This document shows, piece by piece, positions 25,520 to 34,171 of a stretch of DNA of 64,000 nucleotides. This stretch comes from Streptomyces griseoviridis. GTDB taxonomy: Bacteria; Actinomycetota; Actinomycetes; Streptomycetales; Streptomycetaceae. Within the stretch, counting starts at the first letter, position 1. Every line of letters starts with the position of its first letter. The notes beneath the pieces are model-generated. The model made no database searches. It worked only from the letters and a program-made list of their open reading frames with translations, and was not told where the DNA came from. The stretch is taken from NCBI RefSeq assembly GCF_005222485.1, contig NZ_CP029078.1, positions 1,116,001 through 1,180,000 on the forward strand, given 5' to 3'. The translations under genes and the position numbers were made by a program.

Positions 25520-25567
25520 TCGACAGCCGAAGACGACCGGTCTATTCTGTCGGAGACGACCGGTCTA
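25520..25567 (+). promoter_or_regulatory. promoter with two TetR/NemR-type operators (sites 3 and 4)
   Basis: AAGACGACCGGTCTA (25530-25544) and GAGACGACCGGTCTA (25553-25567) lie 23 bp apart. The first fills the spacer of a TCGACA-N17-TATTCT promoter (25520-25525 and 25543-25548), mirroring site 1. Confidence 0.82.
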
Positions 25568-25588
25568 CTCATCGAAGGAGCAGCAACC

Positions 25589-26296
25589 ATGAAGGTTCTC
25601 ACCGTCCTGACCTCGCACGACGAACTCGGTGACACCGGCAGGAAGACCGGCTTCTGGCTGGAGGAACTGGCCGCCCCCTACTACCGGTTCAAGGACGCCG
25701 GCATCGATCTCGTACTCGCCTCCCCCAAGGGCGGCCGTCCGCCGCTCGACCCCAAGAGCAACGAACCGGCCAGCCAGACCGACGACACCCGGCGCTTCGA
25801 GGCCGACCCCGAGGCCATGGCCGCTCTCGCGAGCACCGTCCGCCTCGACTCCGTCTCCGCCGACGACTTCGACGCCGTCTTCTACCCCGGCGGCCACGGC
25901 CCCCTGTGGGACCTGGCCGAGGACGCCACCTCCGTCCGCCTGATCGAGAGCACCCTGCGCGCCGGAAAGCCCCTCGCCCTGGTCTGCCACGCCCCCGGCG
26001 TCCTTCGGCACGCCGTGAACGAGGACGGCACGCCACTGGTGCGGGGCAAGAAGGTCACCGGGTTCACCAACAGCGAGGAAGACGGGGTCCAGCTCACCGA
26101 GGTGGTGCCCTTCCTGGTCGAGGACGAACTCACCCGGCTCGGCGGCGACTACTCCAAGGGCGACGACTGGGCGCCGTACGTCCTGCGGGACGGCCTGCTG
26201 ATCACGGGACAGAACCCCGCCTCCTCCGGTCCGGCCGCCGACGTACTCATCGCATCGGTCACCGGGGCCGACGAGTCCGACGCGGCCGGTGCGTGA
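25589..26296 (+). CDS. DJ-1/PfpI-family protein (Hsp31-like glyoxalase III/deglycase)
   Basis: 235 residues, long for DJ-1 and matching the Hsp31 subgroup. The triad-type residues are visible: C133-H134 in ALVCHAPG, and a glutamate in TGFWLEELAAPY (E25 or E26). YPGGHGPLWDL near 100-109 is another hallmark. Hsp31 relatives convert methylglyoxal to lactate without glutathione and act on damaged proteins. AAGGAG precedes ATG 25589. Two TetR operators upstream place it in the same regulon as the hydrolase and the NemR-like repressor, which fits a response to reactive carbonyls or chlorine. Deglycase activity remains debated for the family. Confidence 0.9.
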   Translation: MKVLTVLTSHDELGDTGRKTGFWLEELAAPYYRFKDAGIDLVLASPKGGRPPLDPKSNEPASQTDDTRRFEADPEAMAALASTVRLDSVSADDFDAVFYPGGHGPLWDLAEDATSVRLIESTLRAGKPLALVCHAPGVLRHAVNEDGTPLVRGKKVTGFTNSEEDGVQLTEVVPFLVEDELTRLGGDYSKGDDWAPYVLRDGLLITGQNPASSGPAADVLIASVTGADESDAAGA

Positions 26297-26334
26297 GCGC
26301 TGCTGCCGTGACGCCGCGTGAGCGGCACCACTCC

Positions 26335-26374
26335 CCCGCCGGGCCAGGGCCGTGTCGGCCTCTGGCCCGGCGGG
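26335..26374 (+). terminator. terminator of the DJ-1 family gene
   Basis: CCCGCCGGGCCAG (26335-26347) pairs perfectly with CTGGCCCGGCGGG (26362-26374), with a further GGCC-GGCC pairing inside. Confidence 0.85.
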
Positions 26375-26482
26375 CCCGCCATGAAGGCTCTCATCGCGGG
26401 GACAGCCGACGGCGCGGCATTCCGCCGCACGCGGCTGCTGACCATCGACGGTGACCAACAGCGGACCAGGACTTGAGAACTG

Positions 26483-27913
26483 ATGCCCATTCACCTCGGC
26501 GCCCCCACCCCCACCCGCTCTCGCCCCCGCACCACGCCGTCACCCCCGTCCACGGGCCCGATGGCGGCTGCTTCGCCGACCCGGCCGACCTCGCCGACCC
26601 CGCCGACCGGGACGGAGGACCCGTCCCTCCTCCCGCCGGTGGTGGGGCGTTCCGCGTGGGCCCGGCCCGCCGCCGCGGTGTTCGTCGTGGGATGGGGAGC
26701 CAACATGTTCGCCTCACTGCTGCACGCCTACGGTGACCCGGGCGGGCTCCGGGCCGACGGACTGTTCGGAGCGTACGCACTGGGGCTCATACCAGCGCTG
26801 CTGGTCGTGGCGCGGGTCTCGGACCGGGTCGGCAGGCGCCGGGCGCTCCTCGCCGCGCTGCTGCTCTCCGCGCTCGGCTCGGCGGTGATGTCGCTCTCGG
26901 ACGGCGCGTTCGGGGCGATCCTGACCGGGCGGATACTCATCGGGATCAGCGCCGGCGCGGCGTTCGGGCCGGGAACGGCTTGGATCAGGGAACTGTCCGA
27001 CACCGCGCGGACCCGAGGCGGGGGTGCGCGACGCGCGGCCGTCGCGCTGACCGCCGGTTTCGCGGCCGGTCCGCTCCTGTCCGGGGCGATCGTCCAGTGG
27101 CTCCCCGCACCACGGCTCACGTCCTACCTCGTACACATCGCGCTCGTGGCGCTGGCGCTGCCCCTCGTGTTCCGAGCCCCTGAGACGGCCCGGCGACACG
27201 TCGGACCGGACGAGCGCCGCAGCACAGCCGACCGCCGACCGGGGTCCTATCTGACCAGCTGGACGTTCCTGGCCGCCGTACTCCCCACGGCACCCTGGAT
27301 CTTCGGGGCCGCCACGGTGTCCTTCACGGTGCTGCCCGCGCTGGTGTCCCTCGGCGACTTCGGTTCCGTCGGGAGCGGTGTCGTCGCCGCGACCACGTTG
27401 GGCACCGGCATCGCGGTGCAGCCCTGGGCGGGCCGACTCGCGCGACGCTCACCGGCCGCCCCGTTCCGGACGGGCATGACGGCCGCGGTGGCCGGCATGC
27501 TCCTCGCGGCGCTCACCGCGGGCACCGGCTCCCTGGCCCTGCTGCTGGCCACCGCCGTCGTCCTGGGCTCGGCGTACGGCATCCTGCTGGTGAGCGGATT
27601 GCGGCTGGTGGAAACGCTGGCCCCGCCGCGGCACGGCGCCACCGCGATCGCCGTCTTCTACAGTCTGGCGTACACCGGGTTCGCCTTCCCCGTGCTCGTG
27701 CAGGCACTGAGCGGCCGGTGGAATCCGGCAGCTGTTCTGGTCGCCGGGGCCGGACTCGCGACGGCCGCGCTGGCGGCGACGTTCATCGCCTGGCCGCGAA
27801 GGGCCCGTTCACCGCACGGCACACCGCCGGACCTGACCGGACCGATACCGCCGATCGCCGACCTCCGAGTACAAACACTGGAACCCGCTACGAAGAGTCA
27901 GGAAGCACGATGA
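26483..27913 (+). CDS. MFS transporter
   Basis: 476 residues. A 55-residue Pro/Thr/Ser-rich N-terminus (ATG 26561 is an alternative start) precedes about 12 hydrophobic segments. The loop between the second and third segments, RVSDRVGRRRALL, is the classical MFS motif G-x-x-x-D-R-x-G-R-R, and GRILIGISAGAAFGPG marks the fourth and fifth helices. Charged residues are few in the membrane part, as for drug or metabolite efflux pumps. Its ATGA stop/start overlap with the SnoaL-like gene implies translational coupling, which hints at a common small-molecule substrate. The substrate is unknown. Confidence 0.88.
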   Translation: MPIHLGAPTPTRSRPRTTPSPPSTGPMAAASPTRPTSPTPPTGTEDPSLLPPVVGRSAWARPAAAVFVVGWGANMFASLLHAYGDPGGLRADGLFGAYALGLIPALLVVARVSDRVGRRRALLAALLLSALGSAVMSLSDGAFGAILTGRILIGISAGAAFGPGTAWIRELSDTARTRGGGARRAAVALTAGFAAGPLLSGAIVQWLPAPRLTSYLVHIALVALALPLVFRAPETARRHVGPDERRSTADRRPGSYLTSWTFLAAVLPTAPWIFGAATVSFTVLPALVSLGDFGSVGSGVVAATTLGTGIAVQPWAGRLARRSPAAPFRTGMTAAVAGMLLAALTAGTGSLALLLATAVVLGSAYGILLVSGLRLVETLAPPRHGATAIAVFYSLAYTGFAFPVLVQALSGRWNPAAVLVAGAGLATAALAATFIAWPRRARSPHGTPPDLTGPIPPIADLRVQTLEPATKSQEAR

Positions 27914-28317
27914 GCAGTGCGAGCAGTTCGAGGAATCTCCAGATCGTGGAGAGCCTCTACCACGCCTACGCGGAAGCCGACTTGGACTCCTTCTACAAGG
28001 ATCTGTCCCCTGATCTGACATGGATCGAATGCGACGGATTTCCCACGCCGGGGGTGTTCAGGAACAAGGAGGAGGTGACCGACAACGTCTTCGCCGTCCT
28101 CCAACGCGACTGGAGCCACTGGCAGTACGAATTGGACCACCTCATCGACGCCGGCGATTCCGTCGTCGCGATCGGAAGCTACCGAGGGACCCACGGCAGA
28201 ACAGCAAAGTCCTTCAGCGCCCGAGCCGCACACGTCTGGCACCTCGCTGACGGCAAGATCATCCGCTTCGAACAGTTCGCCGACACGCATCCGATACAGA
28301 GCGCGACGGTTGCGTGA
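27910..28317 (+). CDS. SnoaL-like/NTF2-fold protein
   Basis: 135 residues. It begins with a helix RNLQIVESLYHAYAEADLDSF and continues with LSPDLTWIECDGFP, GVFRNKEEVTDNVF and a strand-rich C-terminal half (VVAIGSYRGTHGRT, AAHVWHLADGKIIRFEQFADT). That order is typical of the SnoaL-like ketosteroid-isomerase-type fold. Such proteins include cyclases, dehydratases and many of unknown function. It overlaps the MFS gene by the ATGA tetranucleotide and is the last gene of that operon. No catalytic assignment is justified. Confidence 0.85.
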   Translation: MSSASSSRNLQIVESLYHAYAEADLDSFYKDLSPDLTWIECDGFPTPGVFRNKEEVTDNVFAVLQRDWSHWQYELDHLIDAGDSVVAIGSYRGTHGRTAKSFSARAAHVWHLADGKIIRFEQFADTHPIQSATVA

Positions 28318-28435
28318 GGCGACAACCGGCCCGCCGTATCCAGGGAGCGGCCTGCCGGACGCGACGGGCACCGTGCCCTGGCCCCCGGAACACACACCTT
28401 GCCCCGTAAAGCCGCCTCGACGATCGGGCGTGAGG

Positions 28436-29023
28436 CTAGACGTCTGTGGCCGTGACCGGCCACGCCCCGCGCCCCACCAGGTCGAGGACGAGTGCGGCGA
28501 TGTTCCACGCGTCGTCCTCTCCACGGTGGTGGCGGCCCTCGAGCGGCAGTCCGGCTATCTGCAGAGCGTGACCCATGCCGGGTTTCTTGCGCAGCCCGTA
28601 GGCCGCGGTGAATACCGCCTTGGCGTTGGTGTGCGTGCGCTCAGTCGGATAGCCGAACGGGTAGGCCACCCTGTCGGCCTGACTCTGGCGAGCGAATTGC
28701 CGACGGTCGTACTCGCCCCAGCTCGCCCAAGGGCGCTCCCCGGCCTCGTACTCCTCGACAAGGATCCGACAGGCCTCGCCGAAGGAGACGCCACATTCCG
28801 CCTCGGCTTGCGTCAGCCCGGTCAGTTGAGTGCAGAAGTCGCTCACCCTGGACCGGGCAGGTCGGACCACGACACGATGCCGGGACACGCGGCGCCCTGC
28901 CGGCACATCCACGACGGTGAGACCGATCTCGATGATCTCGTTCACGGAGCCGGGCGGCGGCTGCCCGTCCCAGCAAGTGGCTTCCACATCAATGACGTTC
29001 AGCAGAGTGGATTCGTGGCGCAT
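28436..29023 (-). CDS. DEDDh-family 3'-5' exonuclease
   Basis: 195 residues. The metal ligands are D12 and E14 in NVIDVEATCWDG, an Asp in WGEYDRRQF (about residue 118), and His with Asp in HRGEDDAWNIAAL near the C-terminus, giving the DEDDh set. The DFCTQLTGLTQ segment is typical of the KapD/ERI-1-like branch. These enzymes degrade single-stranded RNA or DNA ends. No ribosome binding site is obvious before ATG 29023, and an upstream GTG at 29080 is less likely because the extra residues look non-conserved. It stands alone. Confidence 0.87.
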   Translation of the reverse strand: MRHESTLLNVIDVEATCWDGQPPPGSVNEIIEIGLTVVDVPAGRRVSRHRVVVRPARSRVSDFCTQLTGLTQAEAECGVSFGEACRILVEEYEAGERPWASWGEYDRRQFARQSQADRVAYPFGYPTERTHTNAKAVFTAAYGLRKKPGMGHALQIAGLPLEGRHHRGEDDAWNIAALVLDLVGRGAWPVTATDV

Positions 29024-29182
29024 GGGGCCGAGGGTAGGGATGCCCGCCCGGTTCCGGCACCTCGATTTCCGTACGTCCACACCGTCATTGCCGACACTGA
29101 CTTCTTCGACGCGAACCTCACGCTCTGACCCGGTGGTTCGAAGCCGAGCGCACGATTGTCAGCCCGACAGGTCTCGCCCTGT

Positions 29183-29776
29183 CTACAACGAGACCTTGCG
29201 TTCTTCGGAATTGAGGACACGGAGCGTTCGCAGTCCGTACAGAGCCAGCAGCGGTTTGGCGAGCAGCCACTCGCCGGGGCGGTAGTCGTCCGCTCGTACG
29301 AGTCTCTCGGCGAGGTCAGGGCGCTGGCGCCGCAGGTACGCGCGGGCCTTCAGCGCGTGGGCCGGCTGGGACGCGATCTTGATGCGGTCGACGTCCTCGA
29401 GGAGCGGGATCACATTGGTCACGTTCTCCCATGTCGTCGTGCTCTGGTCTTCGAGGACCACCGTGCCGTCGAACGCGAGCACCGATTTCGCGTAGTCGGC
29501 CATCAACTGCGCCTCCGTGGCAGCGTTGCCGGTGACACCACCGCTGAAGATCACGCGAGTGTCCCGCGCACCGGCGGTCGAGCGGATCCCCGCCCGGACT
29601 CGCCAGCGGTTGACGACGTTCGCCGTGGGTTGCGGGTTCCGGTAGCCCAGCACGACCACGGCCTCGGATGCGCCCGGCCTGTTTCCGACGAGGGCGCGCG
29701 ACCAGCGCCAGTTCAGCCACTCGCCCCAGGCCAGAATCGCAGCCCCGGCCAACGCCAGTCCTGTCCTTCGTCGCAT
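29183..29776 (-). CDS. YdcF/SanA-like DUF218 protein, membrane-anchored
   Basis: 197 residues. An N-terminal hydrophobic segment (about 5-22, GLALAGAAILAWGEWL) anchors the protein. The DUF218 domain begins with SEAVVVLGYRNPQ and includes VIFSGGVTGNAATEAQLM and LEDQSTTTWENVTN, the conserved acidic and Thr/Asn residues of the ElyC/SanA/YdcF group. Members affect envelope biogenesis or bind nucleotide-like ligands, but their reaction is unresolved. ATG 29776 was chosen over a longer frame because the hydrophobic helix starts right after it. It is probably independent of its neighbours. Confidence 0.84.
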   Translation of the reverse strand: MRRRTGLALAGAAILAWGEWLNWRWSRALVGNRPGASEAVVVLGYRNPQPTANVVNRWRVRAGIRSTAGARDTRVIFSGGVTGNAATEAQLMADYAKSVLAFDGTVVLEDQSTTTWENVTNVIPLLEDVDRIKIASQPAHALKARAYLRRQRPDLAERLVRADDYRPGEWLLAKPLLALYGLRTLRVLNSEERKVSL

Positions 29777-29855
29777 GCGGCGACTGTAGGGCACGGCAAC
29801 CTCGGGCAGCGAAGAATCCAGCCGCCCCACCCCGCACCCTCACCTCGTCGACTGG

Positions 29856-30131
29856 TCACTCAAGGGCTCGGTAGTCGGCTGAAGGATCGGCCAGCTCAGG
29901 GTGTTCCGCTCCGTAGCGAAAGCCGTGGATGGCCACCATCGCCCAGTGCCATGCCAGGTCGTGGAAGACCAGCCCGCGGAAGGGCGTCTCAGCCGGTTCG
30001 TACGGGTAGCACTCCAGCGCGGCCTTCCTGGCCTCCTCCGGCGTCAGCCCGCCGTGGTGCCGCATCACCCAGGCATAGCAACGCCGTTCGGAGACAAGGC
30101 AGTCGAGATAGTCGGCTTCGTTCCATGTCAC
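29856..30131 (-). CDS. small hypothetical protein
   Basis: 91 residues from a GTG at 30131. The sequence is rich in aromatic and acidic residues (WNEADYLDCLVSERRCYAW, FHDLAWHWAMVAIHGF) and looks helical and soluble. I do not recognise the family. It lies 79 bp upstream of the DUF218 gene on the same strand and may be co-transcribed. The 263 bp beyond its start, up to the peptidase gene, contain no gene that I can support. Confidence 0.5.
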   Translation of the reverse strand: MTWNEADYLDCLVSERRCYAWVMRHHGGLTPEEARKAALECYPYEPAETPFRGLVFHDLAWHWAMVAIHGFRYGAEHPELADPSADYRALE

Positions 30132-30394
30132 AGCCCAACGGTAGGCGGGAACGGGAGACCGGCGCCCTCGCGGATGCCGGGAGCGGCGCCGGGCCGGCGG
30201 ATCAACGGCCGCCTCCCTCGCGAGGTGGCTCGGCGGTGCCGGACGCCCGATCCGTGTCGCGCCGGCACGTTGCGCGGGGCATCGTGTGGAATTCGAGGGC
30301 CGACGAGGACGCACTTCATGGCGGCCGCGCCAGGATGGCGCGGTGCCGGATGCCGGGTTTTGCGCGGGGCCATCAGCCGTGCTTGGCTCGCCCG

Positions 30395-31063
30395 ATGAAC
30401 TTCCTTCTCACGGCGAGTGGCCTGCGCAACGAGACACTGCGGGATGCCCTGCGGGACATGCTGGGCAAGCCGTTCGGATCGGCCAACGTCGTGTTCGTTC
30501 CCACCGCGTCGCTCGCCGAGCCCGGCGACCACGGGTGGTTCGTGGAGGACATGAACCGGCTGCACGGCCTCGGCTGGCGGGAGTTCGACGTTCTTGAGCT
30601 GAACGGCCTGCCCCGGCAGCTGGTGCTCGACCGGCTCCTCCACGCCGATGTCATCTACGTCGAGGGCGGCAGCCACTACCACCTCGCCCGCAGCATCACC
30701 GGCAACGGCCTGGCCGACGGCTTCCTGGAGGCGTTGGAGAGCCGGGTCTACGTCGGGGTCAGCGCCGGATCGATGATCTTCAGTCGCCATCTCACCGAGC
30801 ACTCCGCCGACGTCATCGGGGACACCGCGGACCTCCACGTTCTCGGCGCGACGAGCGTGGAGCCGCCGTTCGGCCTCTTCGACTGGTATCTGAAGCCCCA
30901 CCTGTACTCTCCGGATTTCCCCGAGCGGGACAACGCCTGGGCCGACCGCATCGCCGAGCGGGCGGACTTCCCGATCTACTTCATCGACGACGAGACGGCC
31001 GTCCGCGTCAGGGACGGCGAGGTGGACGTCGTTTCGGAAGGGCGGTGGCGGTTCCATCCGTGA
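30395..31063 (+). CDS. peptidase S51 family protein (PepE/cyanophycinase-like)
   Basis: 222 residues. The nucleophile elbow GVSAGSMIF has S123, and the preceding IYVEGGSHYHL (88-97) matches the conserved glycine-rich loop of S51 peptidases such as dipeptidase E and cyanophycinase. VFVPTASLAEPGDH near 33-46 fits the first part of the class I glutamine-amidotransferase-like fold. Known members cleave Asp-X dipeptides or cyanophycin. No start-site ribosome binding motif is clear before ATG 30395. It appears as a single gene. Confidence 0.85.
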   Translation: MNFLLTASGLRNETLRDALRDMLGKPFGSANVVFVPTASLAEPGDHGWFVEDMNRLHGLGWREFDVLELNGLPRQLVLDRLLHADVIYVEGGSHYHLARSITGNGLADGFLEALESRVYVGVSAGSMIFSRHLTEHSADVIGDTADLHVLGATSVEPPFGLFDWYLKPHLYSPDFPERDNAWADRIAERADFPIYFIDDETAVRVRDGEVDVVSEGRWRFHP

Positions 31064-31183
31064 CGCGACTCGCGGTGGGAGGCGCGGGCGGGGCGGTTCG
31101 GGCGTCGAGGGACGTGTCCGACGTCGTCAAGTCGTCCTTCTTCTGCGGCGGTTCGGCGGTCGCCACGTTGTCGCCGTGGGGCG

Positions 31184-32698
31184 CTACACGGTCGAGCACT
31201 CCAGGATGCGGCCGTCGTCGGTGCCGATGAGGAACCGGCCGGTGGCCGTGACGGTGAGGGCGGTCGGCACGACGAATACCCCGCCGACGGTGAGGTATTG
31301 CCGCCAGCGCACGCTGCCGTCACTCAGGTCGAGTGCGACCACCTCGCCGTCGTCGTATCCGACGTAGACGGTTGTCGGGTCGGCGTCCAGGGCGGTGGCT
31401 CCCCGGTCGGTACGGAACACCCACAGCGGGCGCCCGTCCGTCGTCCCGCGCCGGACGACGAACGACCCGCCGGGTTGGAGCCCTTGGCCGTGGTACACGG
31501 TTCCGGTATGGACCAGGGTGCCCTCCGCGGTCTCGATGCCCGGACCGGCGATGTGCGTCTCACCGGGCTCCCAGGAAAAAGGGAACATCCGCTGGACGGC
31601 GGCATAGTGAGGTTCGTCCGGTCGTGCGGTCGGGGGCCCCTGCAACTCCAGGGCCATGACCCACGGTTCGCGCCGGCGGGGGTTCCGTCTGCTGCCCGGT
31701 TGCCGCTCGGTGCGCTGGAAGTAGACGCGGCTTCCGCGCCGGACGTGAAACCGGCTGCGGACACCATCGCGCCCGGCCGGCGCCAAGGCAGGACGACCAT
31801 CCGCACAGCGCACCAGCGAGACGAACGACGGCGGGACAGCGTCGAGTTGGCTGCCGTCGGCTAGGGAGAGCTGGACGACCGGCCACGGAACGGCGACGCG
31901 CATGCCGGGGCGGCGCCGGAGTTCGACCCACGCGGATCCTTCGTCCCTGGCGACGACGATCTCGCGCCCGCCCTCCTCGTCCGGAACTCCCCAGGCCCGC
32001 TCTCCCGAGGGGAGCCTGCACTCCAGCCGCACTCCGTCGAGCGTGGCCAGGATCCGGCCGTCCGCAAGCGCCTCGACCGCGCGGACGTTGCGGCGCGGTT
32101 CCCAGTCCGCGCCCAGCTCGGTGACCGTCCGGCGGGCGACCGCGCTGCCGTCAGGACGCGGCGCCGGCACCCGCGGGCCGATCAAGTCATTGCCGGTGAG
32201 GGACCTTTCGGTGACGGTGGTCCAATCCGGCCTGCGCACCACGGCGACATGGCCTTCGAGGTGCGCGGACTTGTCCTTCCAGTCGTCAGGCGGCGCCACC
32301 ACCAACCGCAACGTCTGCTCGTCGAGCCAGGCCAACTCCAGCACCTGGCGGCCCAGTTCGTTCTCGATGAGCGGTACGGCCCTGCTCGTCCTCAGGTGCA
32401 GCAGGAGCAGTTGGCCCTCGAAGAAGTAGCCGCCGTCGTAGCGGCCGGTGCCGATCACGAGCAGCGGAAGCGTGGGATGGAAGGCCATCGCGTGCACCGG
32501 GTAGGGCGAGCGGACGAGAGCGTGGCAGGCCAGGTCGCCCGTGCCGTACACACCGACGGGTGTGGTGCCGCCCGGCTCGTGCCTGCCCGCCACGGCCAGC
32601 AGGTCACGTCGCTCGTCGGGTACGGCCAGTACGGGGTCGCCGATCTCGGCGAAAGCTCGGTCGCCGAAGATCCGGTCGACGGAGAACGAGGTGGTCAT
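31184..32698 (-). CDS. beta-propeller (PQQ/WD40-like) repeat protein, cytoplasmic
   Basis: 504 residues with no signal peptide. Repeated strand patterns end in D-G-x-V or D-G-R-I (DGRILATLDG, DGEVVALDLSDGSVRWRQYL, DDGRILECS), the last ones closely matching PQQ-like propeller blades. The N-terminal half has HAMAFHPTLPLLVIGTGR, as in WD40-type blades. There is no catalytic motif, so a scaffold or sensor role is more likely than an enzyme. ATG 32698 gives MTTSFSVDRIFGDR. It is divergent from the MarR-controlled operon, whose operator region lies in the 354-bp gap. Confidence 0.72.
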   Translation of the reverse strand: MTTSFSVDRIFGDRAFAEIGDPVLAVPDERRDLLAVAGRHEPGGTTPVGVYGTGDLACHALVRSPYPVHAMAFHPTLPLLVIGTGRYDGGYFFEGQLLLLHLRTSRAVPLIENELGRQVLELAWLDEQTLRLVVAPPDDWKDKSAHLEGHVAVVRRPDWTTVTERSLTGNDLIGPRVPAPRPDGSAVARRTVTELGADWEPRRNVRAVEALADGRILATLDGVRLECRLPSGERAWGVPDEEGGREIVVARDEGSAWVELRRRPGMRVAVPWPVVQLSLADGSQLDAVPPSFVSLVRCADGRPALAPAGRDGVRSRFHVRRGSRVYFQRTERQPGSRRNPRRREPWVMALELQGPPTARPDEPHYAAVQRMFPFSWEPGETHIAGPGIETAEGTLVHTGTVYHGQGLQPGGSFVVRRGTTDGRPLWVFRTDRGATALDADPTTVYVGYDDGEVVALDLSDGSVRWRQYLTVGGVFVVPTALTVTATGRFLIGTDDGRILECSTV

Positions 32699-32931
32699 GG
32701 TCTCGATCTTCGCAATACCCGTCGCCTCGTCGGGAATTGGGACCACCGCTCCCGTGCCCCCCCACTCCCATGCCCTCCCGTGCCGCCAGCCCCGGACCCC
32801 CGCTCTCATGCTCACTCCCACGCACCCGGTCGCGAACCCCGCCCGCGAAGAGGTCCACCGCGACCAGTCCCCGTAAAACCCGTTGCACCGTGCCCCAACG
32901 ACCTCTCCCCCAGAGCCCCGCACCCAAATAC

Positions 32932-32976
32932 TTGGCTAGCCACCTAATCGGTGCTACCTTTTATGTGGCTGGCCAC
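32932..32976 (+). promoter_or_regulatory. promoter with paired MarR-type palindromes
   Basis: TTGGCT (32932-32937), a 17-bp spacer and TACCTT (32955-32960) form the promoter of the reductase-OYE-marR operon. TGGCTAGCCA (32933-32942) is a perfect palindrome over the -35, and GTGGCTGGCCAC (32965-32976) a second over the start site, 33 bp centre to centre. The rest of the 32699-33052 gap holds no gene. Confidence 0.78.
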
Positions 32977-33052
32977 GCAAATGTGGTCGCCGGCCGGATC
33001 GGTCCACTCCGATCCGCTCCCCGCGGTCCGCTCACCCAAGGAGACACCTGTC

Positions 33053-33967
33053 ATGAAGGCCATCGTTTTCGACGCGTTCGGCGGCACCGAAGTTCTGCAC
33101 GAGGCGGAGATCGACGTGCCCGAGCCCGGTCCCGGTCAGGTCCGCGTCCAGGTCAGGGCCGTGGGCGTCAACCCGGTCGACGGGAAGATCCGCTCCGGGA
33201 TCATGGAGGCCATCTTCCCGACCACCCTGCCCGCCGTCCCGGGCGGCGAGATCGCCGGGATCGTGAACGCCGTCGGGCAGGGCGTCGACCAGTTGAAGGT
33301 GGGCGACGAGGTGCTCGGCTGGTCCGACACCGGCTCGTACGCCCAGTACGCGCTGGCCGACCCCGCCGTCCTCGCCCCCAAGCCCGCCGGTCTCGACTGG
33401 ACCCGCGCCGCCGCCCTGCCCGTGGCGAGCGACGGCGCCGACCGGGTCCTCGACCTGCTCGACGTCACGGCGGGCGAGACGCTGCTGATCCACGGCGCGT
33501 CCGGTGCCCTCGGCACCGTCGCCGTCCAGCTCGCCGTCGCCCGCGGTGCCCGGGTGATCGGCACCGCCGGTCCGGCCAACCAGGAGTACGTCACCTCGCT
33601 CGGCGCCACCGCCCTCGTCTACGGGGACGGCCTCGTCGAGAGGGTCCGCGCGCTCGCCCCGCAGGGCGTGGACGCGGTGCTCGACGCCGCGGGCAAGGGC
33701 GCGTTGGAGGACTCCATCACCCTGCGCGGCGGCACCGACCGGATCGTCACCACCGCCGACTTCCGGGCCCGCGAACTCGGCGTCGTCTTCGCCGAGGGCC
33801 CGCAGCGGCGCTCCGCCACCCGGCTCGCCGAACTCGCCCGGCAGGCCGCCGACGGCGGGCTGGTGATCACGGTCGGCGCGACCTACCCGCTCGCCGACGC
33901 GGCCGAGGCGCAGCAGGTCAGCGACGGCGGCCACGGCCGCGGCAAGCTCGTCCTCACCGTCGGCTGA
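33053..33967 (+). CDS. NADPH:quinone oxidoreductase-type zinc-independent MDR protein
   Basis: 304 residues. It starts MKAIVFDAFGGTEVL as quinone oxidoreductases do and has the catalytic-domain segment VRAVGVNPVDGKIRSG, then the nucleotide loop IHGASGALGTVAVQLA (about 145-160). The zinc-binding cysteines of alcohol dehydrogenases are missing, which places it with the QOR branch that reduces quinones and enones. AAGGAG precedes ATG 33053. It is the first gene of an operon with an old yellow enzyme and a MarR regulator, so it likely serves detoxification of electrophilic quinones or alkenals. Confidence 0.92.
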   Translation: MKAIVFDAFGGTEVLHEAEIDVPEPGPGQVRVQVRAVGVNPVDGKIRSGIMEAIFPTTLPAVPGGEIAGIVNAVGQGVDQLKVGDEVLGWSDTGSYAQYALADPAVLAPKPAGLDWTRAAALPVASDGADRVLDLLDVTAGETLLIHGASGALGTVAVQLAVARGARVIGTAGPANQEYVTSLGATALVYGDGLVERVRALAPQGVDAVLDAAGKGALEDSITLRGGTDRIVTTADFRARELGVVFAEGPQRRSATRLAELARQAADGGLVITVGATYPLADAAEAQQVSDGGHGRGKLVLTVG

Positions 33968-34171
33968 ACCTCGTCGACCGACCCTCGCGGGAGGCAAGCC
34001 GATGCCCCCTGTCCCGCGTCCCCCGCACCACCCGGCCCGGAACCCCGCGGCCCCTCGCGCCACCGTCGACGGGGCCGCGCCCCCGGCTCGCGCTGTTCCC
34101 CGTCCGGTGCGCGCCCCCCCTCACCCACCGCTCCGCTCACACCCGTCCCGTCCCGATCCGAGGAAGAACCC

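Noticed and set aside
26381..26476. A 31-codon open frame upstream of the MFS gene
   Set aside because: No ribosome binding site, no recognisable sequence, and it follows a terminator directly; it could be spurious.
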